Part shown: piece by piece, positions 50,440 through 59,164 of the stretch
Position numbering within the stretch: the stretch's first letter is position 1
How the letters are laid out: every line of letters begins with the position of its first letter
Assembly (NCBI RefSeq): GCF_042684865.1
Contig: NZ_JBHUML010000006.1
Coordinates: 248,001 to 312,000 of the forward strand
DNA from: Salibacterium lacus
Lineage (GTDB): Bacteria > Bacillota > Bacilli > Bacillales > Marinococcaceae
DNA: 64,000 nucleotides
Direction of reading: 5' to 3'
Translations under genes and position numbers: made by a program
The notes under the pieces: generated by a model
Seen by the model: only the letters and a program-made list of their open reading frames with translations
What the model was told of the DNA's origin: nothing
Database searches by the model: none

Positions 50440-51819
50440 TTATTTCCCAAGACAAAATTGTGAAAACAACTGATCAATCAAGCTCTCATGGACATTTTCT
50501 CCGATAATTTCTCCCAGCTGCTCCCAGGCTCTCGTAATATCAATCTGTATCATGTCGACAGGAACATCCATTTCCGCTGCCTCCATCGCATCGTTGATGG
50601 ATCGTTTCGCCTGATTTAAAAGACCGATATGGCGGGCGTTGGAGAGATAACTTAAATCAGCGGTCTCCACTCCTTCGTCAAAAAAGAGTGTCGAAATGGA
50701 TGTTTCCAGTTCATCAATTCCCTCGTCCTGAAGCAGAGAAGCCGTGATGACCGGACGTCCTTCCGCAAGCTCCTGGATACGGGTTTCATCGATGTTTCGC
50801 GCGAGGTCGGTTTTATTTAAGATAATCACAGCATTCATCCCGCGGATCGCTTCAAACAGAGCCTCATCTTCTTTGGTAAGAACCTCAGAACTATTGACGA
50901 CAAGCAGAATCAGCTCCGCTTCATTCAAAGCCTGACGGGATCGTTCCACGCCGATTTTCTCAACAATATCTTCGGTCTCTCTTATGCCTGCTGTATCGAT
51001 TAGCTTGAGCGGAACACCCCGGACGTTTACGTACTCTTCCAGCATATCCCGGGTAGTGCCGGGAACTTCGGTGACAATGGCTTTATTCTCATGCACAAGG
51101 CTGTTCATAAGCGAAGATTTTCCCACGTTGGGACGGCCGATAATAGCAGTGGATAACCCTTCCCGCAGGATCTTCCCCTGCTGCGCCGTCGTAAGAAGGG
51201 TATCTATTTCATCACGGACAGCAGCGGCCCGGTCTGTGAGTGTATTCAGTGTCATAGTCTCTGCATCGTCATATTCGGGATAATCAATGTTAACCTCCAC
51301 GTTAGCCACTGTTTCCAGCAGCTGCTGACGCAGACGACGGATGCGTCCGGCAAGACGGCCCTCCACCTGTTTCATGGCTACATTCATGGCCCTGTCTGTT
51401 TTCGCGCGGATTAAATCCATCACTGCTTCAGCCTGGGATAAGTCAATTCGTCCGTTCAAAAATGCACGCTTTGTAAATTCCCCCGGTTCAGCCAGACGGG
51501 CTCCCTGGCTGAGAACGAGGTCAAGCACTTTATTGACAGATACTATACCGCCGTGGCAGTTGATTTCCATAATATCTTCACGGGTGAATGTTTTAGGGGC
51601 GCGGAGGACAGAGACCATCACTTCTTCGACAATCTCTTCCGTTTCCGGATTTACTACGTTCCCGTAATGAATCGTGTGGGAATCGACCGAAGATAATGAT
51701 ACTTTCCCTCTGTATAGTTTTTCCGCGATAGCCGCCGCTTCCATGCCGCTGATACGAACGATGGCTATTGCACCTTCACCGGACGGTGTGGAAATCGCTG
51801 CAATGGTATCACCTTCCAT
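50440..51819 (-). CDS. mnmE: tRNA modification GTPase MnmE
   Basis: MnmE supplies the formyl-THF-derived unit and GTP switch for wobble-uridine modification. The 459-residue product has the N-terminal THF-binding domain (MEGDTIAAISTPSGEGAIAIVRISG), the G domain (GRPNVGKSS, DTAGIRET, NKTD), and ends with the catalytic CLGK motif of the family. It lies upstream of mnmG by about 17 bases. Confidence 0.97.
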   Translation of the reverse strand: MEGDTIAAISTPSGEGAIAIVRISGMEAAAIAEKLYRGKVSLSSVDSHTIHYGNVVNPETEEIVEEVMVSVLRAPKTFTREDIMEINCHGGIVSVNKVLDLVLSQGARLAEPGEFTKRAFLNGRIDLSQAEAVMDLIRAKTDRAMNVAMKQVEGRLAGRIRRLRQQLLETVANVEVNIDYPEYDDAETMTLNTLTDRAAAVRDEIDTLLTTAQQGKILREGLSTAIIGRPNVGKSSLMNSLVHENKAIVTEVPGTTRDMLEEYVNVRGVPLKLIDTAGIRETEDIVEKIGVERSRQALNEAELILLVVNSSEVLTKEDEALFEAIRGMNAVIILNKTDLARNIDETRIQELAEGRPVITASLLQDEGIDELETSISTLFFDEGVETADLSYLSNARHIGLLNQAKRSINDAMEAAEMDVPVDMIQIDITRAWEQLGEIIGENVHESLIDQLFSQFCLGK

Positions 51820-51924
51820 CCTCCTGTCTCCCTCCTTCTCTATTTAACCCTTTTTAACAGGGTATTTTTACGTTTCCCTAACATAATAGAATATCATATA
51901 GGATATGAAAAAGAAAGGCTTGAG

Positions 51925-51942
51925 TTATTCACATGTGGACAA
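51925..51942. promoter_or_regulatory. Paired DnaA-box-like sites between mnmE and jag
   Basis: TTATTCACA (51925-51933) and TGTGGACAA (51934-51942) are back-to-back, inverted, each one mismatch from the DnaA box. A weaker TGTGCACAA follows near 51980. Confidence 0.45.
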
Positions 51943-52050
51943 GTCATATACTTCTTGTCGTCACCCTATTTCTCCCCCTGTGCACAACTTTTTCGTTCTG
52001 TATCTAAACTACCGCGTTTTAGGCGTTTTAGAAATTCCTGCTTACAAAAA

Positions 52051-52103
52051 AATCCGAACAACGGCAAATGCTTAAAACAGCATGGCATACCATTGTTCGG
52101 ATT
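52051..52103 (-). terminator. Probable jag operon terminator, interspersed hairpin copy 3
   Basis: A 14-base stem AATCCGAACAACGG / CCATTGTTCGGATT (one mismatch) encloses a second small hairpin; a T run follows on the minus strand. It is related to the elements at 20118-20152 and 38486-38527. Confidence 0.75.
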
Positions 52104-52193
52104 GTGATCTACCCGTATCCTGTTGTTCCGCTCTTTTGTCCTGCGGTTTGTTTCCTCTGCTGATTAAGATAAGTTTCAGAAATCACCGAACGT

Positions 52194-52817
52194 TCATACC
52201 GGAGCAATAACAACATAACGACGGGGCTCTGTGCCGTCGGAATACGTTTTTATACGTCTGCTGCGCTGAAGAGCGGCGTGAATAATTTTGCGTTCCTGCG
52301 GCGGCATCGGTTCAAGCTCGACTTTTCCGCCGGTTCGTTCTGCTTTGGAAGCAAGATTTTCCGCCAGCTGTTTCAGTGTTTCGCGGCGGCGCTCCCGGTA
52401 ATTCCCGGCATCAATCGCAATGGTAATGTGTTTGTCGGCATACCGGTTGGCAGCCAGCTGCACAAGATACTGCAGAGAATCCAGTGTCTTTCCGTGTCTG
52501 CCGATGACAATCCCGGGATCTTCACCATAAAGCTGAAACATAACCTTTCTGTCTCTGGTTTCTTCTTTTGCCACCTGAATCGGCACACCCATATCTTCAA
52601 TCACTGCGCGCAGAAAGCGATCCGCTTCTTCGGCGGGATCCGGTTTTCGCTGCGCTTCTATCAAAGCGGATCTGTTTCCAAGCAGCCCAAGAAAACCCTT
52701 TTTCGGTTCTTCGATTACTTTGTAATCAATGTGGTCCTTCGTTTTGGCATCGAGCTCCGTTACTGCAGAAGCTACTGCTTCTTCGATGGTTTTTCCCGAA
52801 ACCTTAACGATCTTCAC
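52194..52817 (-). CDS. jag: RNA-binding protein Jag (KhpB)
   Basis: Jag/KhpB binds RNA and affects cell elongation and division in Firmicutes. The 207-residue product has the N-terminal Jag domain (KVSGKTIEEAVASAVTELDAK), a KH domain (DPGIVIGRHGKTLDSLQYLVQ) and a C-terminal R3H domain ending in PPQERKIIHAALQ. It lies three bases after yidC, as in B. subtilis. Confidence 0.96.
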   Translation of the reverse strand: MKIVKVSGKTIEEAVASAVTELDAKTKDHIDYKVIEEPKKGFLGLLGNRSALIEAQRKPDPAEEADRFLRAVIEDMGVPIQVAKEETRDRKVMFQLYGEDPGIVIGRHGKTLDSLQYLVQLAANRYADKHITIAIDAGNYRERRRETLKQLAENLASKAERTGGKVELEPMPPQERKIIHAALQRSRRIKTYSDGTEPRRYVVIAPV

Positions 52818-52820
52818 GTT

Positions 52821-53591
52821 TTATTTACTCCCTCCGGATTTAGCTTCCATTTTTTCCTGCTTCTTTCTTCTGGCTCCCGGTCCGGTGATGAAATACGTCT
52901 GCACCACCATGAAAATGTTCCCGACGACCCAGTACAAAGCAAGTGCAGATGGGAAAAAGAAGGCAAAAGCGGTAATCATAAACGGCATCATATACATCAG
53001 GATCTTCATCTGCGGGTTATCAGAGACCATCATCATTTTCTGCTGAATGAAGGTCGTTGTTCCGGCAATGATCGGCAGAATGTAATCCGGCTGTCCAAGC
53101 TGGAACCACAGAAAAGTGTGCTCTTCAATGGCTTCGGTTCTCATAATCGCGTGGTAAAAGGCAATGAGAATCGGCATCTGAATAAAAATCGGCAGACATC
53201 CGGCAAGAGGGTTGATTTTATGTTTCTGGAACAGTTCCATCGTTTCCTGCTGCAGTTTCTGCTGCGTCTGCTGATCTTTGGCACTGTACTTTTCTCTTAA
53301 CTTCTGCATCTCCGGCTGGATTTCCTGCATGGCAGCCGAGCTTTTCGTCTGTTTTATCATAAGCGGCAGAATGAGAACTCTGATAAAGATAGTGACAATG
53401 ATAATGGAGAGCCCATAATCTTCACCGGTCATCTCCGCAATTTGAATAATCAGCCAGGAAAGTGGATAAACAAAGAATGAATTCCAGATTCCCTCACTGT
53501 CTTCGGTGATGGGCTCATTTATATTCATACAGCCTGTCATTAACACCATCACAACAAGCAGCACCGCCGCTAAGCTCAGTTTCTTAGACAC
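52821..53591 (-). CDS. spoIIIJ: Membrane protein insertase YidC1 (SpoIIIJ)
   Basis: YidC inserts membrane proteins alone or with SecYEG, and SpoIIIJ is needed for forespore signalling. The 256-residue lipoprotein precursor has lipobox LMTGC (lipid Cys21), five membrane segments and the conserved hydrophilic-groove Arg in IFIRVLILPLMIKQTKS. The basic tail GARRKKQEKMEAKSGG may contact ribosomes. Confidence 0.96.
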   Translation of the reverse strand: MSKKLSLAAVLLVVMVLMTGCMNINEPITEDSEGIWNSFFVYPLSWLIIQIAEMTGEDYGLSIIIVTIFIRVLILPLMIKQTKSSAAMQEIQPEMQKLREKYSAKDQQTQQKLQQETMELFQKHKINPLAGCLPIFIQMPILIAFYHAIMRTEAIEEHTFLWFQLGQPDYILPIIAGTTTFIQQKMMMVSDNPQMKILMYMMPFMITAFAFFFPSALALYWVVGNIFMVVQTYFITGPGARRKKQEKMEAKSGGSK

Positions 53592-53715
53592 ATGAGTTTC
53601 CTCCTTGGAAAAATTTTAAACCCTTTATTCATGAAAAAAAATTAATGATAACGCTGACACTTGACGAAACAAGCCACCCTATATTCTAGCGGAGAAGCAG
53701 GAAAAAAAAAAGGAA

Positions 53716-54072
53716 TCATTTATGATTGTCACGCTTTCTCAACACCCCGGCTACATTCATAACATGTTTCAGACTCTTTTTGATCTGGGCATAGTCCATA
53801 TCCGCCACTGGTTTTCTGGCGATAATGATATAATCTCTGCCCCCCTCGATCTGGCTGTCCATTTCCCGGAGTGCTTCCCGCAGCAGTCGTTTAATTCTGT
53901 TTCTCGTTACAGCATTGCCCATTTTCCTGCTTACAGTCAGGCCCGTCCGGTAATATGTGTTTTCGTTATTATCCATGACATAAATAACAAACTGGCGGTT
54001 GGCTGATGACCTTCCTTTTTCAAAAATACGGCTGAATTCGTGATTCTTTTTAATACGATGTGCCTTTTTCAC
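53716..54072 (-). CDS. rnpA: Ribonuclease P protein component
   Basis: RnpA helps RNase P RNA process pre-tRNA 5' ends. The 118-residue basic product has the RNR motif region NAVTRNRIKRLLREALRE and the start KKAHRIKKNHEFSRIFEKG. The start is taken as GTG 54072, eight bases after GGAGG. An in-frame ATG fifteen bases upstream overlaps that ribosome site, so it is less likely. Confidence 0.95.
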   Translation of the reverse strand: MKKAHRIKKNHEFSRIFEKGRSSANRQFVIYVMDNNENTYYRTGLTVSRKMGNAVTRNRIKRLLREALREMDSQIEGGRDYIIIARKPVADMDYAQIKKSLKHVMNVAGVLRKRDNHK

Positions 54073-54184
54073 CCGGTTCTCCTCCATTTTGTTTCTGCTA
54101 TATGTATCTTCAGCCGCTGCAGAACACCGGAATGTTTCTTCAGCGGCTGGAAATGAAAGAAAAACAAATGTTTTTTTCCGAAAA

Positions 54185-54210
54185 AAGACCACTGTGGAAT
54201 CAGTGGTCTT
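54185..54210 (-). terminator. Attenuator between rpmH and rnpA
   Basis: Stem AAGACCACTG / CAGTGGTCTT and a T run on the minus strand begin right at the rpmH stop. It should reduce read-through into rnpA, matching the much greater need for L34 than RnpA. Confidence 0.85.
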
Positions 54211-54346
54211 AAGCGGAAATAACTTTTCTTCCTTTGCGGCGGCGGTTCTTAAGTACCTGCCGTCCCTTCTTCGTACTCATCCGTTCACGGAATCCATGTA
54301 CTTTTTTACGTTTCCGATTGTTTGGCGAAAATGTAGGCTTTCCCAT
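54209..54346 (-). CDS. rpmH: 50S ribosomal protein L34
   Basis: The 45-residue very basic protein reads MGKPTFSPNNRKRKKVHGF, then RERMSTKKGRQVLKNRRRKG, ending in RKVISA. It differs from the more usual MKRTFQPN start but keeps the L34 core and length. Ribosome site GGAGGTG. A consensus promoter lies 53 bases upstream. It is the first gene of rpmH-rnpA-spoIIIJ-jag, to the left of oriC. Confidence 0.96.
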   Translation of the reverse strand: MGKPTFSPNNRKRKKVHGFRERMSTKKGRQVLKNRRRKGRKVISA

Positions 54347-54398
54347 TTTATTTGTACACCTCCTTCGAGGAATATCTCAATTAAGGACATTCCCGTAA

Positions 54399-54428
54399 AT
54401 TATATAGAGGAACGGTTTTCGTTGTCAA
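54399..54428 (-). promoter_or_regulatory. rpmH promoter
   Basis: On the minus strand TTGACA (54428-54423) and TATAAT (54404-54399), both perfect, are 18 bases apart. Confidence 0.85.
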
Positions 54429-54484
54429 GTCTTCATCCCTTATCCGGCTCTTTCTTCAGAAGTCCTGGTACTGTGTTTTGAGCC

Positions 54485-54813
54485 TGTGGATAAATGTTAC
54501 AAGGGAACAGCAAGGTTGTAGACAATGTTATCTACAAGTTGCACACATAATCTAGTGGTGTGGATAAATTCTGTGCACAAGGTATTGATGCTGTGGATAA
54601 CCTTTTGAAAAGGCGTTGTCACCAGGTTTTATTTTTGGTATGATAAATATGTTTTTACTCTGGATAAGTGGAGTAAGGGAGAATATTATCCACATGTGTG
54701 AATAAGTGTGTGGATAAAAATTCACACCCCGTGGATGTATCTATCCACAATGATGTGCAAGCTGTGAACAGGATGCTTTTCTACCATATTATTATTACTT
54801 GATAACTGTCCAC
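54485..54813. other. oriC: oriC, upstream DnaA-box cluster (incAB-like)
   Basis: Perfect DnaA boxes lie at 54485-54493, 54559-54567, 54592-54600, 54686-54694 and 54709-54717. One-mismatch boxes are at 54528-54536, 54659-54667, 54697-54705 and 54741-54749, and a weaker one ends at 54813. Both orientations occur. This is the upstream half of a bipartite Bacillus origin, in the rpmH-dnaA gap. Confidence 0.93.
54616..54644 (+). promoter_or_regulatory. dnaA promoter
   Basis: TTGTCA (54616-54621) and TATGAT (54639-54644) are 17 bases apart, inside the DnaA-box cluster, which suits autoregulation by DnaA. Confidence 0.75.
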
Positions 54814-54967
54814 AGTTCTTTCAAAGGGGAGTATGTGTTGTTCCCCTGCCAAATACACAATTTACATGTGTTATCAAGCAAGGCTTCCATCCGCGTGCAT
54901 GAAGAGTTGGAGGCCTTTCTTTGCCCTTTATCCCGGCAGCAGCCACAAAAAAGGAGGGACGTACATA

Positions 54968-56320
54968 TTGGAGAATATTACAGATCTATGGAATCAAACA
55001 CTCTCGGTCATTCAAAAGAAAGTCAGCAAACCAAGTTATGAAACATGGTTGAAATCAACAAAAGCCGCAGAGATTCAGGAAGATATGATTATCGTCACCG
55101 CGCCAAACGAATTTGCCAGAGACTGGCTGGAGAACCGTTACTCCAGACTGATTTCTGACACTCTGCAGGATATAACCGGAGCAGAATTACAGGTTAAATT
55201 TATCATTCCGGACACCGGGGAAGAAGACCACTTTTCCGTAGAAGACGAAATGAAAAAGATGCCGCCCCCGGCGGAAAATAAGCAGGATGAGATTCCTAAA
55301 AGTATGCTGAACGATAAGTATTCGTTTAATACCTTTGTCATTGGTTCAGGCAACCGGTTTGCCCATGCTGCTTCTCTTGCTGTTGCGGAAGCTCCGGCCA
55401 AGGCCTACAACCCGCTCTTCATTTACGGAGGAGTCGGTCTTGGAAAAACCCATCTGATGCATGCCATCGGCCATTACGTGATTGACAACAACCCCGATGC
55501 CCGGGTGGTCTATCTTTCCTCTGAAAAATTTACCAATGAATTCATTAACTCCATCCGTGACAACAAAGCGGTCGATTTCCGTAACAAATACCGCAGTGTG
55601 GATGTGCTTTTAATTGATGATATACAGTTTCTGGCAGGAAAAGAACAAACGCAGGAAGAATTCTTTCATACGTTTAATGCCCTGCATGAAGAAAGCAAAC
55701 AGATCGTCATCTCCAGCGACCGGCCGCCAAAGGAAATTCCAACGCTTGAAGACCGGTTGCGCTCCCGCTTTGAATGGGGGTTGATCACAGACATCACCCC
55801 ACCTGACCTGGAAACAAGAATTGCTATACTCCGCAAAAAAGCGAAAGCAGAAAAACTTGATATTCCAAACGAGGTTATGCTGTATATTGCCAACCAGATT
55901 GATACAAACATCCGTGAACTGGAGGGCGCTCTTATAAGGGTCGTGGCGTACTCCTCTTTGATTAATCAGGATATGAACGCAGATCTTGCAGCCGAAGCGT
56001 TAAAAGACATTATACCGAACGCCAAACCTAAAAAAGTCAGTATTGCCGACATTCAAAAAACAACAGCCGAACAGTTCAGCGTCCAACTCCAGGAGCTGAA
56101 AGCAAAAAAACGTACAAAAACCATTGCTTTTGCAAGGCAGGTCGCTATGTATTTATCCAGAGAGATGACGGAAGCCTCTCTTCCAAAAATCGGGGAAGAA
56201 TTTGGAGGAAGGGATCATACGACGGTTATTCACGCTCATGAAAAAATAGCTTCCATGATGGACACCGATACAGAACTTCAAAAAACCGTGCAGGAAGTTA
56301 TCGACAAGATACAAACATGA
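54968..56320 (+). CDS. dnaA: Chromosomal replication initiator DnaA
   Basis: The 450-residue initiator has domain I for helicase/SirA contacts (ENITDLWNQTLSVIQKK), a variable linker, the AAA+ domain with Walker A GGVGLGKTH near 158-166 and Walker B LLIDDIQFL, and C-terminal domain IV with the DnaA-box signature GRDHTTVIHAHEKI. The start is TTG 54968, nine bases after AAGGAGGG and matching the B. subtilis N-terminus; the in-frame ATG far upstream (54833) lies in a region with no DnaA homology. Confidence 0.97.
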   Translation: MENITDLWNQTLSVIQKKVSKPSYETWLKSTKAAEIQEDMIIVTAPNEFARDWLENRYSRLISDTLQDITGAELQVKFIIPDTGEEDHFSVEDEMKKMPPPAENKQDEIPKSMLNDKYSFNTFVIGSGNRFAHAASLAVAEAPAKAYNPLFIYGGVGLGKTHLMHAIGHYVIDNNPDARVVYLSSEKFTNEFINSIRDNKAVDFRNKYRSVDVLLIDDIQFLAGKEQTQEEFFHTFNALHEESKQIVISSDRPPKEIPTLEDRLRSRFEWGLITDITPPDLETRIAILRKKAKAEKLDIPNEVMLYIANQIDTNIRELEGALIRVVAYSSLINQDMNADLAAEALKDIIPNAKPKKVSIADIQKTTAEQFSVQLQELKAKKRTKTIAFARQVAMYLSREMTEASLPKIGEEFGGRDHTTVIHAHEKIASMMDTDTELQKTVQEVIDKIQT

Positions 56321-56350
56321 TGTGTAAAACCTCTTGAAGTTGTGCACAGT

Positions 56351-56462
56351 TTTTCCACATGTGTACAACCCTGTATTTCCGGGCGTTTCCCGCGTTATCC
56401 ACAGAATACACAACACCTACGGCTATTACGGCTAGTATTTATTAATAAATATAATATATAAG
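56351..56462. other. oriC: oriC, downstream part (incC-like) with AT-rich unwinding region
   Basis: DnaA boxes TTTTCCACA (56351-56359, one mismatch) and TTATCCACA (56395-56403, perfect) are followed by an almost pure A/T stretch at about 56434-56460. This is the expected unwinding element between dnaA and dnaN. The intervening GGCTATTACGGCTAGTATT may hold DnaA-trio motifs. Confidence 0.85.
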
Positions 56463-56473
56463 GGAGATGTCAT

Positions 56474-57616
56474 ATGCATTTTGTTATTCATCGGGAAACC
56501 TTCGTGCAAAGCGTGCAACATGTAAATAAAGCTGTCTCTACAAGGACAACAATTCCTATTTTGACAGGAATTAAGATAGATGCATCCGAAGAAGGCGTTA
56601 CATTGACAGGAAGTGATTCCGATATTTCCATCGAATCATTTATCCCTAAAGCGGATGAAGAGAAAGACTATATTGATATTAAAGAAACAGGAAGCATTGT
56701 GCTTCAGGCTCGTTTTTTTGCCGATATTGTTAAAAAGCTGCCGGGAGAGGAAATTGAACTGCTCGTTCAGGATCAATTTGCAACAACACTGCGTTCAGGA
56801 TCCGTCGTGTTTAACCTGAACGGCCTGGATCCGGAAGAGTATCCGCGTCTTCCAAATCTTGAAGAAAACCAAACGTTCACGCTTCCTCAAAATCTCTTGA
56901 AAGACATGATCCGGCAGACTGTCTTTGCAGTGTCCACTCAGGAAACACGACCGGTGTTAACAGGTGTAAACCTCGAGAACGAACAGGATCAGTTGACCTG
57001 TACTGCAACAGACAGTCATCGTCTTGCGATGAGAAAGGCGGCCATTGAATCCGAAGGAGAGCCGCTTGATATATCCAATGTCGTTATTCCAGGGAAAAGC
57101 ATGAGCGAGCTAAGACAGATTCTTGAGGATACGGATGAAAGAGTGGAGATTGTAGTCACAGAAAGCCAGGTTTTGTTTAAATTCCGCCATCTGTTGTTTT
57201 TCTCAAGGCTCCTGGACGGGAAGTATCCGGTAACCAGTAATATGATTCCAGACCATTCCAAGACGACGATGGAGATTCCGACAAAAGATCTGCTGCATTC
57301 GCTGGAGCGGGCACTCCTTCTGTCCAAAGAGGCAAAAAACAATGTAATTAACTTTAAAACACTGGAAGGGCAGGATATTGAAATCAGTTCTGTCTCAGCT
57401 GAGGTCGGAAAAGTAACAGAGCGGATAACATGTCATTCCATAGAGGGAGAGGAACTCCGGATTTCGTTTAACGGAAAGAACATCATGGATGCGCTGAAAG
57501 TAATTGACAGCGAGGTCGTGCATATTATGTTTACCGGGGCTATGAGTCCATTTGTTATCCGTCCGTCTGATCATGACCGGATGCTCCACTTGTTTTCTCC
57601 CGTACGAACCTACTGA
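56474..57616 (+). CDS. dnaN: DNA polymerase III beta clamp
   Basis: DnaN is the ring-shaped sliding clamp that tethers polymerases and repair proteins. The 380-residue product has the three-fold repeated clamp domain and ends HDRMLHLFSPVRTY, with the conserved cleft-forming C-terminus. GGGAG precedes the ATG. Terminator follows. Confidence 0.97.
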   Translation: MHFVIHRETFVQSVQHVNKAVSTRTTIPILTGIKIDASEEGVTLTGSDSDISIESFIPKADEEKDYIDIKETGSIVLQARFFADIVKKLPGEEIELLVQDQFATTLRSGSVVFNLNGLDPEEYPRLPNLEENQTFTLPQNLLKDMIRQTVFAVSTQETRPVLTGVNLENEQDQLTCTATDSHRLAMRKAAIESEGEPLDISNVVIPGKSMSELRQILEDTDERVEIVVTESQVLFKFRHLLFFSRLLDGKYPVTSNMIPDHSKTTMEIPTKDLLHSLERALLLSKEAKNNVINFKTLEGQDIEISSVSAEVGKVTERITCHSIEGEELRISFNGKNIMDALKVIDSEVVHIMFTGAMSPFVIRPSDHDRMLHLFSPVRTY

Positions 57617-57635
57617 ACAGCCTGAATTTTTTCTT

Positions 57636-57668
57636 AGAAGGGAAACGGATGTTTCTCTTCTTTTTTTA
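57636..57668 (+). terminator. dnaN terminator
   Basis: Stem AGAAGGGAAAC / GTTTCTCTTCT (one mismatch) with a four-base loop and T7. Confidence 0.8.
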
Positions 57669-57672
57669 CTAC

Positions 57673-57701
57673 TTGGCGTTATCGTTATAGTTTAGTAAAA
57701 T
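57673..57701 (+). promoter_or_regulatory. Promoter of yaaA-recF unit
   Basis: TTGGCG (57673-57678) and TAAAAT (57696-57701) are 17 bases apart, downstream of the dnaN terminator. Confidence 0.5.
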
Positions 57702-57798
57702 AGGGAATGAAACCTTATATCGTTCGTAATTACAGTTTGATGGAACAGCGGCTGTGGAAGATACAGATGAAACGCCGCCGGAGGCAGGAGGAAAAGAT

Positions 57799-58023
57799 AT
57801 GCACCAGACAGTCACGATTGAAACGGAATATATTACATTGGGGCAGCTGCTTCAGGAAGCCGGAGTTATTGATTCCGGCGGGATGGCAAAATTATTTCTG
57901 GCCGACTTTGAAGTGTTTGTAAATGATGAACCGGAACAGAGACGGGGACGGAAATTGTACCACGAAGACGAAATCGACATTGAAGAAGTGGGAAAGATAA
58001 CCATTTCTTCTAATCGTGCGTAG
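57799..58023 (+). CDS. yaaA: S4-domain RNA-binding protein YaaA (RlbA)
   Basis: The 74-residue S4-like protein has the pattern TEYITLGQLLQEAGVIDSGGMAKLFLADFEVFVNDE. The family is found between dnaN and recF in Firmicutes and is linked to ribosome assembly. ATG 57799 has GGAGGAAAA; the 15-residue extension is rejected. Confidence 0.93.
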   Translation: MHQTVTIETEYITLGQLLQEAGVIDSGGMAKLFLADFEVFVNDEPEQRRGRKLYHEDEIDIEEVGKITISSNRA

Positions 58024-58032
58024 AGGGATATC

Positions 58033-59154
58033 GTGCATATAAAAAAACTCCGCCTGAAGCAGTTCCGCAATTATGAGGACATCACGTTGAACGTGGAAGA
58101 TAAAGTGAACGTGATCCTCGGCGGGAATGCCCAGGGAAAAACCAATGCCATGGAGGCCGTTTATGTTCTGGCATTTGCCAAGTCCCACCGCACGTCAAAG
58201 GACAGGGAACTGATTCAGTGGGAACAGGACTTTGCCAGAATTGAAGCGGAACTTGAAAAGAACACCGGTCCGTTATCTCTTGAAGTCATTATTTCCGGAA
58301 AAGGAAAGAAAACCAAAGTCAACGGACTGGAACAGCAGAAATTAAGCGGCTATGTCGGTACATGTAATGTCGTGATGTTTGCCCCGGAAGATTTGAATCT
58401 TGTGAAGGGCGGTCCTTCCATGCGGCGGCGTTTTATAGATATGGAGATCGGCCAGATCAGCCCTGTCTACCTTCATGATTTGATGTTGTATCAACGAATT
58501 TTAAGGCAGCGGAACCAGCTGCTTAAGAATATGTTTCCCGTTCCTGACCAGGAGCAGGAGATGATGCTGGATGTCCTTACGGAACAGCTTTCCCAGGCGG
58601 CCGCGAAAGTCATCAGCAGACGGTTTTCCTTTCTGCGTCTGCTTCAGGAATGGGCCGGGGAGATTCATGGCAGAATTACAAAGCACCAGGAGGAGCTCGA
58701 GGTGGAATACGCTCCCACCACCGAGGTATCAGAAGACATGAACTTGTCGAAGATAGAAGAGCATGTCCGAAAAAAATTCGAAGAGAACCGCCAGAATGAG
58801 ATCCGCCGCGGGCTTTCCCTCACCGGCCCTCACCGGGATGAGCTGACGATGCGTATCAACGGACGCGATGTGCAGACTTACGGATCCCAGGGACAGCAGC
58901 GTACTGCCGCCTTATCCCTGAAACTGGCGGAAATTGAACTCATACACGATAATATCGGGGAATACCCGATATTATTATTGGATGACGTTCTTTCCGAGCT
59001 GGATCATAACAGGCAGTCCCACCTTCTCCATACGATTCAGGGGAAGGTACAGACATTTGTAACAACAACCAGCGTGGACGGCATCGAACACGAAACCTTA
59101 AAACAGGCTTCGACATTTACTGCGCAGGCCGGAACATTGAGGCAGATGAAATGA
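58033..59154 (+). CDS. recF: DNA repair and recombination protein RecF
   Basis: RecF is an SMC-like ATPase that loads RecA at gaps with RecO and RecR. The 373-residue product has Walker A GGNAQGKTNAME near 30-41, signature-like SQGQQRTAALSLKLAE and Walker B PILLLDDVLSELD. GTG start with GAGGG upstream, nine bases after yaaA. Confidence 0.97.
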   Translation: MHIKKLRLKQFRNYEDITLNVEDKVNVILGGNAQGKTNAMEAVYVLAFAKSHRTSKDRELIQWEQDFARIEAELEKNTGPLSLEVIISGKGKKTKVNGLEQQKLSGYVGTCNVVMFAPEDLNLVKGGPSMRRRFIDMEIGQISPVYLHDLMLYQRILRQRNQLLKNMFPVPDQEQEMMLDVLTEQLSQAAAKVISRRFSFLRLLQEWAGEIHGRITKHQEELEVEYAPTTEVSEDMNLSKIEEHVRKKFEENRQNEIRRGLSLTGPHRDELTMRINGRDVQTYGSQGQQRTAALSLKLAEIELIHDNIGEYPILLLDDVLSELDHNRQSHLLHTIQGKVQTFVTTTSVDGIEHETLKQASTFTAQAGTLRQMK

Positions 59155-59164
59155 GGTGGATCGG

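Larger units (their letters stand above)
51820..52193. other. Intergenic region between mnmE and jag
   Basis: It holds the mnmE promoter region, DnaA-box-like sequences at 51925-51942 and the hairpin at 52051-52103. No gene is seen. Confidence 0.6.

Noticed and set aside
52278..53300. Open frame of 340 codons on the plus strand across jag and yidC
   Set aside because: It is antisense to two conserved genes; its Phe/His/Arg-rich translation is typical of a shadow frame.
54833..54967. N-terminal extension of dnaA to the upstream ATG
   Set aside because: The extra 45 residues have no DnaA similarity, include Cys-rich noise, and bypass the ideal ribosome site before TTG 54968.
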